Shown here: positions 46,234 through 56,082 of the stretch, piece by piece | How positions within the stretch are numbered: the stretch's first letter is position 1 | Layout of the letters: each line of letters starts with the position of its first letter | Source of the DNA: Marinomonas phaeophyticola | GTDB taxonomy: Bacteria > Pseudomonadota > Gammaproteobacteria > Pseudomonadales > Marinomonadaceae | Assembly (NCBI RefSeq): GCF_026966905.1 | Contig: NZ_JAPUBN010000013.1 | Location: 62,001 to 126,000, forward strand | Direction: 5' to 3' | DNA length: 64,000 bases | The notes under the pieces: model-generated | Seen by the model: only the letters and a program-made list of their open reading frames with translations | Database searches by the model: none | Told to the model about the DNA's origin: nothing | Translations under genes and position numbers: made by a program

Positions 46234-47316
46234 GTGAAAATACTCATCACTGGCGGTGCGGGCTTTATAGGAAGCGCATTGGTTAGATATATACTTTCAG
46301 AAACTCAACACAGCGTTATTAATGTCGACAAATTAACCTACGCAGGTAACCTTAACTCGATCCCTGAGTCCTTACAGAGTACAGACCGATATCGTTTTGA
46401 ACAGTTGGATATTTGTAATTCGTCAGCAATACTCAGCCTGCTGCAAGAAAGCCAACCGGATGCGATCATGCACTTGGCCGCCGAAAGCCATGTAGATCGC
46501 TCTATCGATGGCCCTGGTGACTTTATGCAGACGAATATAATAGGGACTTTTACTTTATTAGAAGCCGCTAGGCATTACTGGTCTACTTTAGACAACGAGG
46601 CAAAAGCGAATTTTCGCTTCCATCATATTTCAACCGATGAGGTGTATGGTGATCTGCCTCATCCAGACGATGTTGAAGGGGAACTGCCTCTTTTTACTGA
46701 ATCGACACCTTATGCGCCAAGCTCCCCTTATTCCGCCAGTAAAGCCAGCTCCGACCACCTAGTAAGAGCATGGCAACGAACTTATGGTTTACCAACAATA
46801 ATTACCAACTGTTCAAATAATTATGGCCCGTACCATTTTCCTGAAAAACTCGTGCCGCACATCATTTTAAATGCGCTTGCAGGTAAGCCGTTGCCTGTTT
46901 ACGGTAATGGCTCACAAATTCGTGACTGGCTATACGTAGACGATCACGCAAGAGCGTTATTCACCGTCGTCACTCAAGGTGAAATAGGAGAAACCTACAA
47001 CATCGGTGGTCATAATGAAAAACGCAATATTGATGTAGTGCGGACCATTTGTGATCTACTAGAAGAGCTTGTGCCAAATAAACCGGCAGGCGTAACGCAA
47101 TACCAAGATCTGATTAAATTTGTTCAAGATCGTCCAGGGCACGACGCGAGATACGCCATTGATTCAACCAAAATGTCGACAGAGCTCGGTTGGGAACCAC
47201 AGGAATCTTTTGAATCTGGCATTAAAAAGACCGTTCAATGGTATCTGAATAATGAGAGCTGGTGGCAACAAGTCTTGAGTGGCGAGTATCAATTAGACCG
47301 CTTAGGTAAAGAATAA
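46234..47316 (+). CDS. rfbB: dTDP-glucose 4,6-dehydratase
   Basis: This 360-residue extended SDR starts at GTG with AAGGATG upstream. NAD binding is in [11 protein letters not shown]; the STDEVYGDL and [14 protein letters not shown] (Tyr-x3-Lys) segments and the [17 protein letters not shown] block are typical of RmlB. It makes dTDP-4-keto-6-deoxyglucose, the second step of dTDP-L-rhamnose synthesis. The gene is first of four (rfbB-A-C-D). Confidence 0.95.
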   Translation: MKILITGGAGFIGSALVRYILSETQHSVINVDKLTYAGNLNSIPESLQSTDRYRFEQLDICNSSAILSLLQESQPDAIMHLAAESHVDRSIDGPGDFMQTNIIGTFTLLEAARHYWSTLDNEAKANFRFHHISTDEVYGDLPHPDDVEGELPLFTESTPYAPSSPYSASKASSDHLVRAWQRTYGLPTIITNCSNNYGPYHFPEKLVPHIILNALAGKPLPVYGNGSQIRDWLYVDDHARALFTVVTQGEIGETYNIGGHNEKRNIDVVRTICDLLEELVPNKPAGVTQYQDLIKFVQDRPGHDARYAIDSTKMSTELGWEPQESFESGIKKTVQWYLNNESWWQQVLSGEYQLDRLGKE

Positions 47317-47331
47317 CGTAAAGGTGAATAT

Positions 47332-48213
47332 GTGAAAAATCGCAAAGGTATTATTTTAGCGGGAGGCAGTGGTACTAGGCTGCACCCGCTTACCCTCGGT
47401 TGTTCAAAACAACTGATGCCAATTTATGATAAGCCAATGATTTATTATCCGCTTTCTGTGTTGATGTTGGCTGGTATTCGAGAAGTGCTTATTATTACGA
47501 CCCCAGAAGACCAAGAAAATTTCAAAAAAGTGCTGGGTAATGGCGAGCAATTTGGCATGTCTCTTGAGTACGCGGTACAGCCGACACCTGATGGTCTAGC
47601 GCAAGCCTTTATCATTGGGGAAGATTTTATTGGAGACGACAATGTTGCGCTTTTGCTAGGCGATAATATTTTCTTTGGTCAACGTTTCTCCGAAATACTG
47701 CAAGAAGCAACCAATCAACAACAAGGCGCCACTGTCTTTGGTTACCATGTGACAGACCCAGAACGGTTTGGTGTGGTGGAGTTTGATGACGCTGGTAATG
47801 TACTCAGTATTGAAGAAAAGCCTGAAAAACCGCGTTCTCAATATGCCGTAACTGGCATGTATTTTTACGACAATGATGTCATTGAAATCGCCAAAACAAT
47901 TAAACCATCTCCGCGTGGCGAGTTAGAAATCACCGACATTAACCTTGCCTATCTAAAACGAGGTGATTTAAAAGTATCCTTACTTGGTCGAGGCTTTGCT
48001 TGGCTAGACACTGGCACTCACGATGCCTTGCTAGAAGCTGGGCAGTTTGTGCAAACGGTTGAACACAGACAAGGTCTAAAAGTCGCCTGCTTAGAAGAAA
48101 TTGCGTTCTCCAGAAAATGGATTAACAAAGAGCAATTAATTGAAGCGGGCACACAGCTAAAGAAAACAGGCTATGGACAGTATCTGTTAAAAATTGCGAA
48201 CGGTTATCGGTAA
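47332..48213 (+). CDS. rfbA: Glucose-1-phosphate thymidylyltransferase
   Basis: This 293-residue protein starts at GTG and has [27 protein letters not shown] split over the nucleotide-binding loop, the [11 protein letters not shown] and [20 protein letters not shown] blocks and [14 protein letters not shown]. This is diagnostic of RmlA, which makes dTDP-glucose. It follows rfbB by 15 bases. Confidence 0.95.
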   Translation: MKNRKGIILAGGSGTRLHPLTLGCSKQLMPIYDKPMIYYPLSVLMLAGIREVLIITTPEDQENFKKVLGNGEQFGMSLEYAVQPTPDGLAQAFIIGEDFIGDDNVALLLGDNIFFGQRFSEILQEATNQQQGATVFGYHVTDPERFGVVEFDDAGNVLSIEEKPEKPRSQYAVTGMYFYDNDVIEIAKTIKPSPRGELEITDINLAYLKRGDLKVSLLGRGFAWLDTGTHDALLEAGQFVQTVEHRQGLKVACLEEIAFSRKWINKEQLIEAGTQLKKTGYGQYLLKIANGYR

Positions 48214-48229
48214 CTATTTAGGTGAAACT

Positions 48230-48763
48230 ATGCAAGTAACAAAAACCGCCGTAGACGGTGTGTTAATTATTGAGCCAAAAGTGTTTGGAGACGAAAGAGG
48301 CTTTTTCTTAGAAAGCTTTCAAGAATCTCGTTATCAAGAACTGTGCGGGATTAAAAGTCGTTTTGTACAAGACAATCACTCTCGTTCAGGAAAAAACGTG
48401 CTTCGTGGGCTGCATTTCCAAAAATCAAAGCCGCAGGGTAAGCTTGTGAGAGTGGTTCGAGGTGAAGTGTTTGATGTGGCGGTTGATATTCGTAAAGACT
48501 CCCCAACATACGGACAATGGGCGGGCGTATTATTATCAGAAGACAATAAAAAGCAATTTTGGGTACCTCCGGGTTTAGCCCATGGTTTTGTCGTGTTGTC
48601 TGAGGTAGCGGATTTTGAATACAAGTGTACGGATTATTACGATCCTAGTGATGAAGGGTGTTTAATCTGGAATGATCCAACGGTCGCGATCGAGTGGCCA
48701 GAAGGCATTCAACCCCTCTTATCCGAAAAAGACGCCGTAGGATTGCCGTTTACCGATTTATAA
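48230..48763 (+). CDS. rfbC: dTDP-4-dehydrorhamnose 3,5-epimerase
   Basis: This protein of about 177 residues is a cupin-fold epimerase with EPKVFGDERGFFLESF, QDNHSRSGKNVLRGLHFQ (catalytic His) and FWVPPGLAHGFVVLS. The in-frame start at 48194 overlaps rfbA and is unlikely; the ATG at 48230 is preceded by AGGTG and gives the normal length. Confidence 0.94.
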   Translation: MQVTKTAVDGVLIIEPKVFGDERGFFLESFQESRYQELCGIKSRFVQDNHSRSGKNVLRGLHFQKSKPQGKLVRVVRGEVFDVAVDIRKDSPTYGQWAGVLLSEDNKKQFWVPPGLAHGFVVLSEVADFEYKCTDYYDPSDEGCLIWNDPTVAIEWPEGIQPLLSEKDAVGLPFTDL

Positions 48764-48811
48764 CGGTTATCCAGCGTCCAAGTAAACACACTAATTGTTA
48801 GAGACAGTGAT

Positions 48812-49690
48812 ATGAAGATTTTAGTGATAGGTAAAAATGGTCAATTAGGTCGCTCTATCACAGAGCAGTTCTCTTTATCTGCAACAGATAACATGGCGTT
48901 GGTTTCATATGACTCGTCTGAATGCAACATTACTGACAAAGAGCAAATTGTTCAACGAATCCAGCAAGATAGACCAGATGTGATCATTAATGCATCGGCT
49001 TATACTAAAGTTGATCAAGCCGAATCTGAACCACAAGAAGCAGATCAGGTAAATCATATTGGTGTTATGGAGTTAGGGAAAGTGGCGGCAGCGCATGGGA
49101 TTCCCGTGATCCATGTCTCTACCGACTATGTTTTTGATGGTGACGCGGTTTTTCCTTACACTCCAGAGGATCAAACCAACCCTCAAAGCGTTTACGGCAA
49201 AACAAAGCTGGCGGGCGAACAGGCGTTACAACAGGTAAACCCTCAGCATCTTATTGTGAGGACCGCTTGGGTGTTTAGTGAGTTTGGTAACAACTTTGTA
49301 AAAACCATGCTGCGTCTATCAGATAAAGAGCAGTTAAGTGTGGTGGCTGACCAATACGGTTGTCCAACTTACGCGGGAGATTTAGCAAAATGTCTGCTTA
49401 CCTTATGTCTCGCGATATCGAAACACGAAGTGACGTGGGGGGTGTATCATTTTAGCGGTGACGCTGAAACCAGTTGGCACGGGTTTGCCCAAGCGATTTT
49501 CTCGATCGCGAAAAGCCAAAATTTCATTGACGTTATGCCCAAAGTAAAGGCCATCAGCACAGAAGAATACCCAACCCTGGCCACTCGTCCAAAATTCTCT
49601 TCATTAGAATGTCAGAAGTTAGCCCTATACGGTATTCAGCCTTCAAATTGGCGTCTAGCATTACGCAATATACTGCCTAAAATACAGTAA
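48812..49690 (+). CDS. rfbD: dTDP-4-dehydrorhamnose reductase
   Basis: This 292-residue reductase has GKNGQLGRSI (NADPH binding), STDYVFDGDAVFPYTPED, and YGKTKLAGEQAL (Tyr-x3-Lys). It completes dTDP-L-rhamnose synthesis. It follows rfbC by 48 bases and precedes a rhamnosyltransferase-like GT2, indicating that rhamnose goes into a surface glycan. Confidence 0.94.
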   Translation: MKILVIGKNGQLGRSITEQFSLSATDNMALVSYDSSECNITDKEQIVQRIQQDRPDVIINASAYTKVDQAESEPQEADQVNHIGVMELGKVAAAHGIPVIHVSTDYVFDGDAVFPYTPEDQTNPQSVYGKTKLAGEQALQQVNPQHLIVRTAWVFSEFGNNFVKTMLRLSDKEQLSVVADQYGCPTYAGDLAKCLLTLCLAISKHEVTWGVYHFSGDAETSWHGFAQAIFSIAKSQNFIDVMPKVKAISTEEYPTLATRPKFSSLECQKLALYGIQPSNWRLALRNILPKIQ

Positions 49691-49734
49691 ATTAGGTATG
49701 CGTTTTATTTAATCGGCAAGCGAAGAGAGTAACT

Positions 49735-50730
49735 ATGTCAATTGAAGTAACAGCGGTGCATGAACCTGTCGAGAGCCTTAATAATACCGCGGCATTATCC
49801 TTTTCGCTCGTCATTCCTACCTACAATGCCGGCCCTTTATTTGAGCGCTTCATCAGTCGCATTCAGCAATCGGTTATTCAGCCTGAAAAAATTCTAGTCA
49901 TTGATTCCAGCTCAAATGACGGTACCGCTGAATTGGCCCGTAAAGCAGGATTCACGTTAGTCTCTATTCCTCAGTCTGAGTTTGATCATGGAGGCACTCG
50001 GAACGTCGCTTTATCTTATATTAAGACCGACCTTGTTGTCTTTATGACACAAGATGCCATTCTGCAGACACCGTATACCTTAGTGAGTTTATTGCATGCT
50101 TTTACCAAGGGTCGGGTGGCCGCTGCGTATGGTAGGCAACTGCCGCACTACGATGCCAAGCCACTGGGTGCGTTTGCGCGTTTTCATAATTACCCTGAAC
50201 AACCGTACTTGACCGAACTGAAGGCGGATTTTCCTACGGGAATTCGCAAAGCCTTTATGTCAAATTCCTTTGCCGCCTATCGCAGCACAAGGCTAAAAGA
50301 AGTAGGTGGGTTTCCTGAAAAACTTATCTTAGGAGAGGACGCCTTTGTGGCCGGTAAATTGCTGTTAGCGGGCGATCAAATACACTATGTAAGCGAATCT
50401 TGCGTGCATCATTCTCATAACTACTCGCTAAAAGAAGAGTTGAAACGCTATTTTGATATTGGAGTGTTTCATCAAGATCAACACTGGTTATTAGAGACGT
50501 TTGGTGCACCTGAAAAAGCCGGCATCCAATTCGCCCTTAAACAAACGCGTTTCTTAATTGAAAAGAAAAAAGGATATCTAATTCCCTATTCAGGGTTTTC
50601 TTTAGTGGCCAAATACATAGGCTATCGTTTAGGGAGGGCGTATCAGGCCATGCCGAAGACATGGCCTAAGCATCTATCAATGCATAAAAAGTATTGGCAA
50701 GATAAGTCCGCCGCTAAAGCAAAGTCGTAG
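49735..50730 (+). CDS. Family 2 glycosyltransferase, probably rhamnosyltransferase
   Basis: This 331-residue GT2 enzyme has FSLVIPTYNAGPLF, VIDSSSNDGTAE, the HGGTRNVAL segment typical of rhamnosyltransferases, MTQDAIL (acidic donor site) and a LGEDAFVAGKL block. It follows rfbD by 45 bases, so a role in adding rhamnose to a surface polysaccharide is likely. The acceptor cannot be read from sequence. Confidence 0.82.
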   Translation: MSIEVTAVHEPVESLNNTAALSFSLVIPTYNAGPLFERFISRIQQSVIQPEKILVIDSSSNDGTAELARKAGFTLVSIPQSEFDHGGTRNVALSYIKTDLVVFMTQDAILQTPYTLVSLLHAFTKGRVAAAYGRQLPHYDAKPLGAFARFHNYPEQPYLTELKADFPTGIRKAFMSNSFAAYRSTRLKEVGGFPEKLILGEDAFVAGKLLLAGDQIHYVSESCVHHSHNYSLKEELKRYFDIGVFHQDQHWLLETFGAPEKAGIQFALKQTRFLIEKKKGYLIPYSGFSLVAKYIGYRLGRAYQAMPKTWPKHLSMHKKYWQDKSAAKAKS

Positions 50731-50780
50731 GTCCTAAATAGAAAAATGGATGAAAAACAGAAGTGAGCAATACAAAAAGG

Positions 50781-52160
50781 TTAGAAGCTAAAGGTAAACC
50801 CAATATCAGCGCTTTTAGATTGGGTTTCAAACAAAGACAAGTTACTGTCTTGGCCTTGGTAGTAGAGGCCTGATTGAAGCATAAGATGCTTCGACAATGG
50901 ATAGAAGAAACGCACAGACGCATTGGTTGTATTGACGCTTCTAATTTCATTATTGCTTAAAAGTGGGTTGTAGCCCTTTTCATCGTTAGTCGTAGAGAAA
51001 GAGATCTCTGACAACAAAAAACCGTTACCGATGCTCTTTTTCCATTGTAGAGCCAGCTCTTGAATAAAACGGTCACCGCCCGGTCTGTGATCTAAAGACT
51101 CATTGTGCGCCACAGAAAAAGAAAGGTCGATTTGGTTATTGGATGGACCGCATAATGCTCCCCATTGAAGCTCTAAAGCCATCTCATTAGATTGAGGTTG
51201 GTCAGGAAAATATAAAGAACGGCCTTCGGTGGTAACATAAGTTGAGCAGCGCTCTTGTCTCCAGTACCGGCTTGCACTACTACTGCTGGATAAATAAAGA
51301 CCTTTTCCCCCAAAGAAGACATATTGGGAATCAAGATCCCAAATAAAAGAACCGTCCACTAAAAGCGTTTCTTTTTCATAGGATAAACCCACTGAATCCG
51401 TATCCACTCGGCTTAATTCACTAGTACGACTAGAGACATTTACAGAGAAACGGCTAAAACCATCGTCAAAAAGCTTTGACCGTTGTGAGGATGCGTTGAT
51501 CGTTTGATAATCCCCTGCTATAGGTCGAGAGTTCTCGTCCAATCTCACAATGATGTCTCTATCATCAAATGTGAGGATCAGGTCCTTAAGGTTGGCAACC
51601 CCATTTAAATTATCGTGATAGCCACTCGCTAAAGACACTTTGTTTTGCCACTCGATCCTTTGATTTCCCCATTCTTTACCTCGTTCAGTGAGAGGGACTC
51701 GTAGATATTCAGGAAGATCGTGTCGAGACAGTATTTGATCGTTGACTTGGATTGCGGCCAATAATTGGTCGGATTTATACAATGCCTCAGAGTAATCAAT
51801 TAGAGCGCTACCATTATTTGGGTTAAGTAATAAGGCTCTTTCTAAGTATTCAATAGATTGAGCAGTCAACCCGGAGTGCAGTAAAGAAGCGCCATAAAGA
51901 GCAAAAAAAGCCGAGTCATTTAAGCAATAATTGAGCTGAGCCCCCAACTGCTGTCTAATTTCAATCCATTGACTTGTGCTTGGCTGATGCTTGATTTCCG
52001 GCAGACTTGGACAGCTAGGCGATGTTATAGAGTGAGGAGCAGCGAGCAAATATGACGAATTGAGCGACAGACCGAGGATAAAAGTCATCGCGCTAAAAAA
52101 AGGTAAGCAACTGAAATAACGGAAAATGTTATATATTGATGGCGGGTTCGGCTTCTGCAT
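50781..52160 (-). CDS. TPR / beta-barrel outer-membrane protein (Slam-like)
   Basis: This 459-residue protein has a signal-like N-terminus (about residues 15-40), a TPR-type helical part (about 60-175, YLERALLLNPNNGSALIDYSEALY) and a C-terminal part of about 280 residues with alternating beta strands ending in Phe (DIGFTFSF), typical of outer-membrane barrels. The first strand reads KVSLASGYHDNLNG, the shape seen at the start of Slam/DUF560-type barrels. This resembles surface-lipoprotein-assembly modifiers, which pass proteins to the cell surface, but family membership needs a profile search. It is the third gene of the FecR-cyclase block, 326 bases after the cyclase. Confidence 0.6.
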   Translation of the reverse strand: MQKPNPPSIYNIFRYFSCLPFFSAMTFILGLSLNSSYLLAAPHSITSPSCPSLPEIKHQPSTSQWIEIRQQLGAQLNYCLNDSAFFALYGASLLHSGLTAQSIEYLERALLLNPNNGSALIDYSEALYKSDQLLAAIQVNDQILSRHDLPEYLRVPLTERGKEWGNQRIEWQNKVSLASGYHDNLNGVANLKDLILTFDDRDIIVRLDENSRPIAGDYQTINASSQRSKLFDDGFSRFSVNVSSRTSELSRVDTDSVGLSYEKETLLVDGSFIWDLDSQYVFFGGKGLYLSSSSSASRYWRQERCSTYVTTEGRSLYFPDQPQSNEMALELQWGALCGPSNNQIDLSFSVAHNESLDHRPGGDRFIQELALQWKKSIGNGFLLSEISFSTTNDEKGYNPLLSNNEIRSVNTTNASVRFFYPLSKHLMLQSGLYYQGQDSNLSLFETQSKSADIGFTFSF

Positions 52161-52486
52161 AATGACGGATTATCTCGTAATTATGTCCATAAGGTAAACA
52201 AAAAATATCGTAAGATGCCGGAAAATCTAAAGATTTTTTCAAGTTAGTGAAAAATAATCTAAAAAGGTATGAAACAGACGTCGAAAAGGATGAGTGGTAA
52301 GCGTAAATCAACACAGGTTGTTTTGCTGTCTGATGCCCTATTGTTTTATAGAAAGTTGTTTTATAGAAAGTTATTTAATAGGGGGGAGCGAGATGCACTG
52401 CTATTCAGTGTATTTCAAAAACGTGAGCGAAGATTGAAGAGCTAAGACATCGACTAAGGATGCACTAAAGTATCAGCGCTAAAGTG
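52161..52486. other. Intergenic region between cyclase and beta-barrel gene
   Basis: This 326-base AT-rich region on the minus strand could hold a promoter for the barrel gene. It contains two perfect tandem copies of a 15-base unit (52341-52370). A short minus-strand frame (52129-52314) overlaps the barrel gene's start and has no ribosome site or known product. Confidence 0.4.
52341..52370 (+). repeat. Two perfect tandem copies of a 15-base unit
   Basis: TTGTTTTATAGAAAG occurs at 52341-52355 and again at 52356-52370 with no mismatch. It lies in the gap between the cyclase and barrel genes. Confidence 0.85.
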
Positions 52487-54514
52487 TCAGTGCTTACCGC
52501 CAGAGATAACACGAAAAGGCGTAATCTCCAGAGAGTCATGCAGATCGGCTTCATAAAGTTCCGCTGCTTGAATGACTTTTGGCGCAAACAAAATGTGAGG
52601 TGTACGCAGGCCATCAAGCAAGTAGGAACCTTGTGATTCCAGCTCCTTACTACTTAATGATCTTGCCGCGCATTCACCAATAAGGATGGGCTGAGCAAGC
52701 TCCTGAGTCATTTCTTGAATGCGTAAGGTAATGGTAACCGTATCACCTAAAATGGTATGGCTTCGTCTATGAGAAGGGCCAATAGAACCCACTAAAGTAG
52801 GGCCTTTTTCAATCGCAATACCTAGCGCCATTGGCTCTAGACCGGCAGGTGGACGGCTAGGAATAACAGTGGAAATCATATCTTGTAATTCATTCGCGGC
52901 TTTTAATGCCATAGTCGCGGCATTGTCTTTATCACATGACCAGCTTGATAATACAGAATCGCCTTTAAACTCTTCCACTTGTCCGCCGTTTTTCTCAATA
53001 ATTTCAGACGCTTGCACAAAGAAACAATGCAAAAGCGCAGCGGCTTCTTCTGGAGGTCTGGATTCCTCGTAAGAAGAAAAATTACGTAGGTCGGCACACA
53101 TTAACACCAACTCAGAACGATGCGCTTCAACGGCGCCACTTGGCAAATTAAAGGCAATGTTATGTGCGGCTTGGCCAGGAAGATAGCTGCTTAAATTATT
53201 GAACACACGCTGCTTCTCCACTCGGACTCGACCATGCTCAAGCAAAGCCAAAAAGCTAGCAGCGATTAGAGCATACGTAAATGGAATAAACCAACCTAGC
53301 CAAACATTGGATTGCAATAATTGCATATGCATGGCTAACGCTAAAACAGGGATGCACAAAGCCGCCAACGGCAAGCCAATCGATGACACTCTATTGCGAC
53401 GAGAAGAAATCCCCAACAGCAGTGCCGTGATTGCAAGACACTCAAAGAACCAAATTAGATTGGCATTTGCAGGGCTATAAGGGATGTCGCCATCCAATAG
53501 ACTGGTCAGCAAACGTGCTTGCAATTCAACGCCTGGTGTCGCACCTGAATGAGGAGTAGGAACAATGTCGCCTAAGCCAAATGCCGTTGCGCCAATCAGC
53601 GTCCAAGCACCATCGAGTAAATTACTGGGCGCTCTGTCTAGCAAGACGTCAGCCGCTGAAACCACTTGGAATGCATCCGGTCGTAAAGAATAGGAAATAC
53701 GAACGTTGCCGTCTTTATCTAAAGGTACCTTAATACCGAAATAAGAGGGGAAGTGAATGTTCCAAGCCGGCGCAAAAAAGCCATCGCCTTTGATGATTTG
53801 GATGGGTTTTTCAGATGACTTAGTGGGCAGATTTTGCAATAACGCTTGTAATGATAATGAAGGATAAACTCGCCCTTGAACACAAATTAAAGGCGGTTGT
53901 TTACGAATCATACCATCCGCATCCACGATCGGTGTGATGTGACCTTTAGGAATGGATGCATAAGTCGCATGATTGGCTAAATAACTTGATGTATTGGGTA
54001 GTGGAGGTTGGCAACGCATGCCAGCCACTTCGCCAGACATTAACCCAGTTTGAATGCCATTGTTGTTCCCAAGAACCGGTACTTGAGCCAGTATACTGTT
54101 TTGTTGTTGCAATACAGAAACCAGCGCATCATCGCCTGTTTTAGATTCGGGTAAAACAATGTCGTAAAGTTGTAACGCCGCACCTGCGTCGCCTAACTTG
54201 TTAGACAGCTCGGCAAGCACTTCTCTAGGCCACGGCCAAGGCCCGATTTCCGATAGGCTTTGCTCGTCAATCGCCACAATAGTGACTCTCTCTTCCGTAT
54301 TGCTAGAAGGGAATAATGACCAGCCTAATGCACCAAACTTTTCTTCTGTTGAATAGCGCCATTCATTAAAGAAGGTGCTCAGAAAGATCGTCAATAAGCC
54401 TGCTAAAGCAATCACAGCAAGCTTGGTTATCATCGGAGGCATATCCAAGACAGAGAGCCTATTTGTATTCTCTGAGGTCTTGGACGTTGGCTTAGAAAAG
54501 ACGTTGAAAAACAT
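52487..54514 (-). CDS. CHASE2-domain class III nucleotide cyclase
   Basis: This 675-residue membrane protein has an N-terminal membrane segment (about 30-50), a periplasmic CHASE2 domain (about 55-340, VAIDEQSLSEIGPWPWPREVLAEL), three membrane segments (about 350-425) and a C-terminal class III cyclase domain (about 460-640). Metal-binding Asp are D475 (CADLRNF) and D519 (FKGDS). At the base-selecting Lys position is E515, at the base-selecting Asp is T587, and the transition-state Asn is T594, while Arg R598 is kept. The enzyme may therefore differ from standard adenylate cyclases. It starts two bases after the FecR gene ends, so the two are cotranscribed. Confidence 0.87.
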   Translation of the reverse strand: MFFNVFSKPTSKTSENTNRLSVLDMPPMITKLAVIALAGLLTIFLSTFFNEWRYSTEEKFGALGWSLFPSSNTEERVTIVAIDEQSLSEIGPWPWPREVLAELSNKLGDAGAALQLYDIVLPESKTGDDALVSVLQQQNSILAQVPVLGNNNGIQTGLMSGEVAGMRCQPPLPNTSSYLANHATYASIPKGHITPIVDADGMIRKQPPLICVQGRVYPSLSLQALLQNLPTKSSEKPIQIIKGDGFFAPAWNIHFPSYFGIKVPLDKDGNVRISYSLRPDAFQVVSAADVLLDRAPSNLLDGAWTLIGATAFGLGDIVPTPHSGATPGVELQARLLTSLLDGDIPYSPANANLIWFFECLAITALLLGISSRRNRVSSIGLPLAALCIPVLALAMHMQLLQSNVWLGWFIPFTYALIAASFLALLEHGRVRVEKQRVFNNLSSYLPGQAAHNIAFNLPSGAVEAHRSELVLMCADLRNFSSYEESRPPEEAAALLHCFFVQASEIIEKNGGQVEEFKGDSVLSSWSCDKDNAATMALKAANELQDMISTVIPSRPPAGLEPMALGIAIEKGPTLVGSIGPSHRRSHTILGDTVTITLRIQEMTQELAQPILIGECAARSLSSKELESQGSYLLDGLRTPHILFAPKVIQAAELYEADLHDSLEITPFRVISGGKH

Positions 54515-54516
54515 AA

Positions 54517-56082
54517 TTAAGGCTTACCGTTCCAATAAGTTAGTCCTTCAATTTTTCCAAGCTCTATCTCTTTTTGGAATAGATAGCTTGCTTCCGTACC
54601 ATCTAGAGTAGATGCTCCAGAAACGAGGGTGCCGTTATTTTTGTTGCTATTAAAGTAACCTTTGTTATTAATGAGGCCAGAAGATTCCATAGAAATATCT
54701 GACGTAAGAGTATGGTTTAGAGACAAACCTGTATCAAAAGTACTGTTATTAAAATTAATGTTTAGCCAACCATTAGAGACGGTCATCAATTCTTTTCTGC
54801 CATCAACATGGATAACGGCTTGGGCATCAACTAGGTTAAACCGGACATTACCAAGATTAGGTGCAACAGTATCATTACTTGAATTGTTTCTGTACAGCAC
54901 ATATTCAGTTGTCCCAACAGTAGCGGAGCGGTCCTCAGCTATTATTGATCGAGTCGCGACAATGCGGTCTGTATTTTCAACCTGGTTGCTCCAACGACCC
55001 CATACCAACTGTCTTTTGTCGAGGTCAGCTAAAGAAACGCTCTCATTAGGAACGTAGTTTTCTGGTGGTGGGGTAACGCCACCGACTTCCTCAATGACGT
55101 CTTCTAGGCGGTCCTTTTTGACATCCGTGATTGAGTCATTATCGCTTTCTTTAGGTGCTATCACGGGGTCTAAATTTTGCTTGTCCGTATCCGTGATTGT
55201 CGGATTGTAAGTTGTTGATGTGTCATTAGTGTCATTGGATGAGTCATTGGTTTCTACATCGTCTTTTGAGGAGCTATCTGCGCTATCTATAGGTGCTTCA
55301 GTACTCTCTTCAGAGGAGTCACTTGTATCTGATCCCTCTTCTTCGTTTTCGGATGTTTGAGCGTTGGCTTGTTGTTCCATTAACTCAGGCACAAATTTAC
55401 TGGAAAGCGGAATCAGAGTGGGTTTATCCGATAAATTACTCATCTCCAGCAATTGTTTGGACAGGCCATTAAGTTCCACAGAATTGATCTCGCAAGGGCC
55501 AAAGCCATCGCTTGAACAGTGGGCTGAGAAAGGGGCAACAACAATCGCCCCTTCATTGACAACCGCTTGTATTAAGTGGCTTTTTGCACTCACAACAAAA
55601 TCTGTTCCGCGAACTCCTATGGCTGCAATAGGGGTATTCAGTCGGAATTTATCACGTGCGGCTTTCGCTCCTTTGCCCGAAATAGAGCGAGCAACGCCTT
55701 TCGACAAGTCAAAACGAATAACCGATGCTTTAGGGTTGGTCGCATCATATTGATAGTAATCAATGGCTAAGGCACTGTTTGGACGAACGCTCACCATCCC
55801 ATCGTCGATAAAACGAATATGAACATGACCGCCATTAGCGGTGACAATGTGGTCGCCCTCAAAGATAGGCGTACCATTTTTTACTCTTACTTGCTTTTTA
55901 TCATGGGTGGGGTTCGACAAATACGCTTTACCAATAACAAAAGACACTTCACCAGCGGCTTTGTTGTGTGTAGCGTGAGCAAACGTCATGGAACACATTG
56001 AAGCCAGTAACAGCACAGACAAAGATTTTTTACACGCAAATAAATTGGTATAAAAATTGTATATGTTTCCTATGGTTTTCAT
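54517..56082 (-). CDS. FecR-domain periplasmic/secreted protein with C-terminal beta domain
   Basis: This 521-residue protein has a Sec signal (cleavage near AHA-T, about residue 38). A FecR domain follows (about 45-175, VKNGTPIFEGDHIVTANGGH and LNTPIAAIGVRGTDFVV), then a Ser/Asp/Glu-rich low-complexity linker (about 235-320). The C-terminal domain (about 355-521) has INFNNSTFDTGLSLNHTL and TEASYLFQKEIELGKIEGLTYW, a pattern like TbpB-type lipoprotein barrels. FecR proteins usually relay signals to sigma or anti-sigma factors. Here it is coupled to a CHASE2 cyclase gene two bases downstream, so it is a likely periplasmic input for that cyclase. A FecR-recognised sigma factor is not present. 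Confidence 0.82.
   Translation of the reverse strand: MKTIGNIYNFYTNLFACKKSLSVLLLASMCSMTFAHATHNKAAGEVSFVIGKAYLSNPTHDKKQVRVKNGTPIFEGDHIVTANGGHVHIRFIDDGMVSVRPNSALAIDYYQYDATNPKASVIRFDLSKGVARSISGKGAKAARDKFRLNTPIAAIGVRGTDFVVSAKSHLIQAVVNEGAIVVAPFSAHCSSDGFGPCEINSVELNGLSKQLLEMSNLSDKPTLIPLSSKFVPELMEQQANAQTSENEEEGSDTSDSSEESTEAPIDSADSSSKDDVETNDSSNDTNDTSTTYNPTITDTDKQNLDPVIAPKESDNDSITDVKKDRLEDVIEEVGGVTPPPENYVPNESVSLADLDKRQLVWGRWSNQVENTDRIVATRSIIAEDRSATVGTTEYVLYRNNSSNDTVAPNLGNVRFNLVDAQAVIHVDGRKELMTVSNGWLNINFNNSTFDTGLSLNHTLTSDISMESSGLINNKGYFNSNKNNGTLVSGASTLDGTEASYLFQKEIELGKIEGLTYWNGKP

Noticed and set aside
52129..52314. 61-codon frame overlapping the start of the barrel gene
   Set aside because: It overlaps the coding start on the same strand in another frame, with no ribosome site or family.
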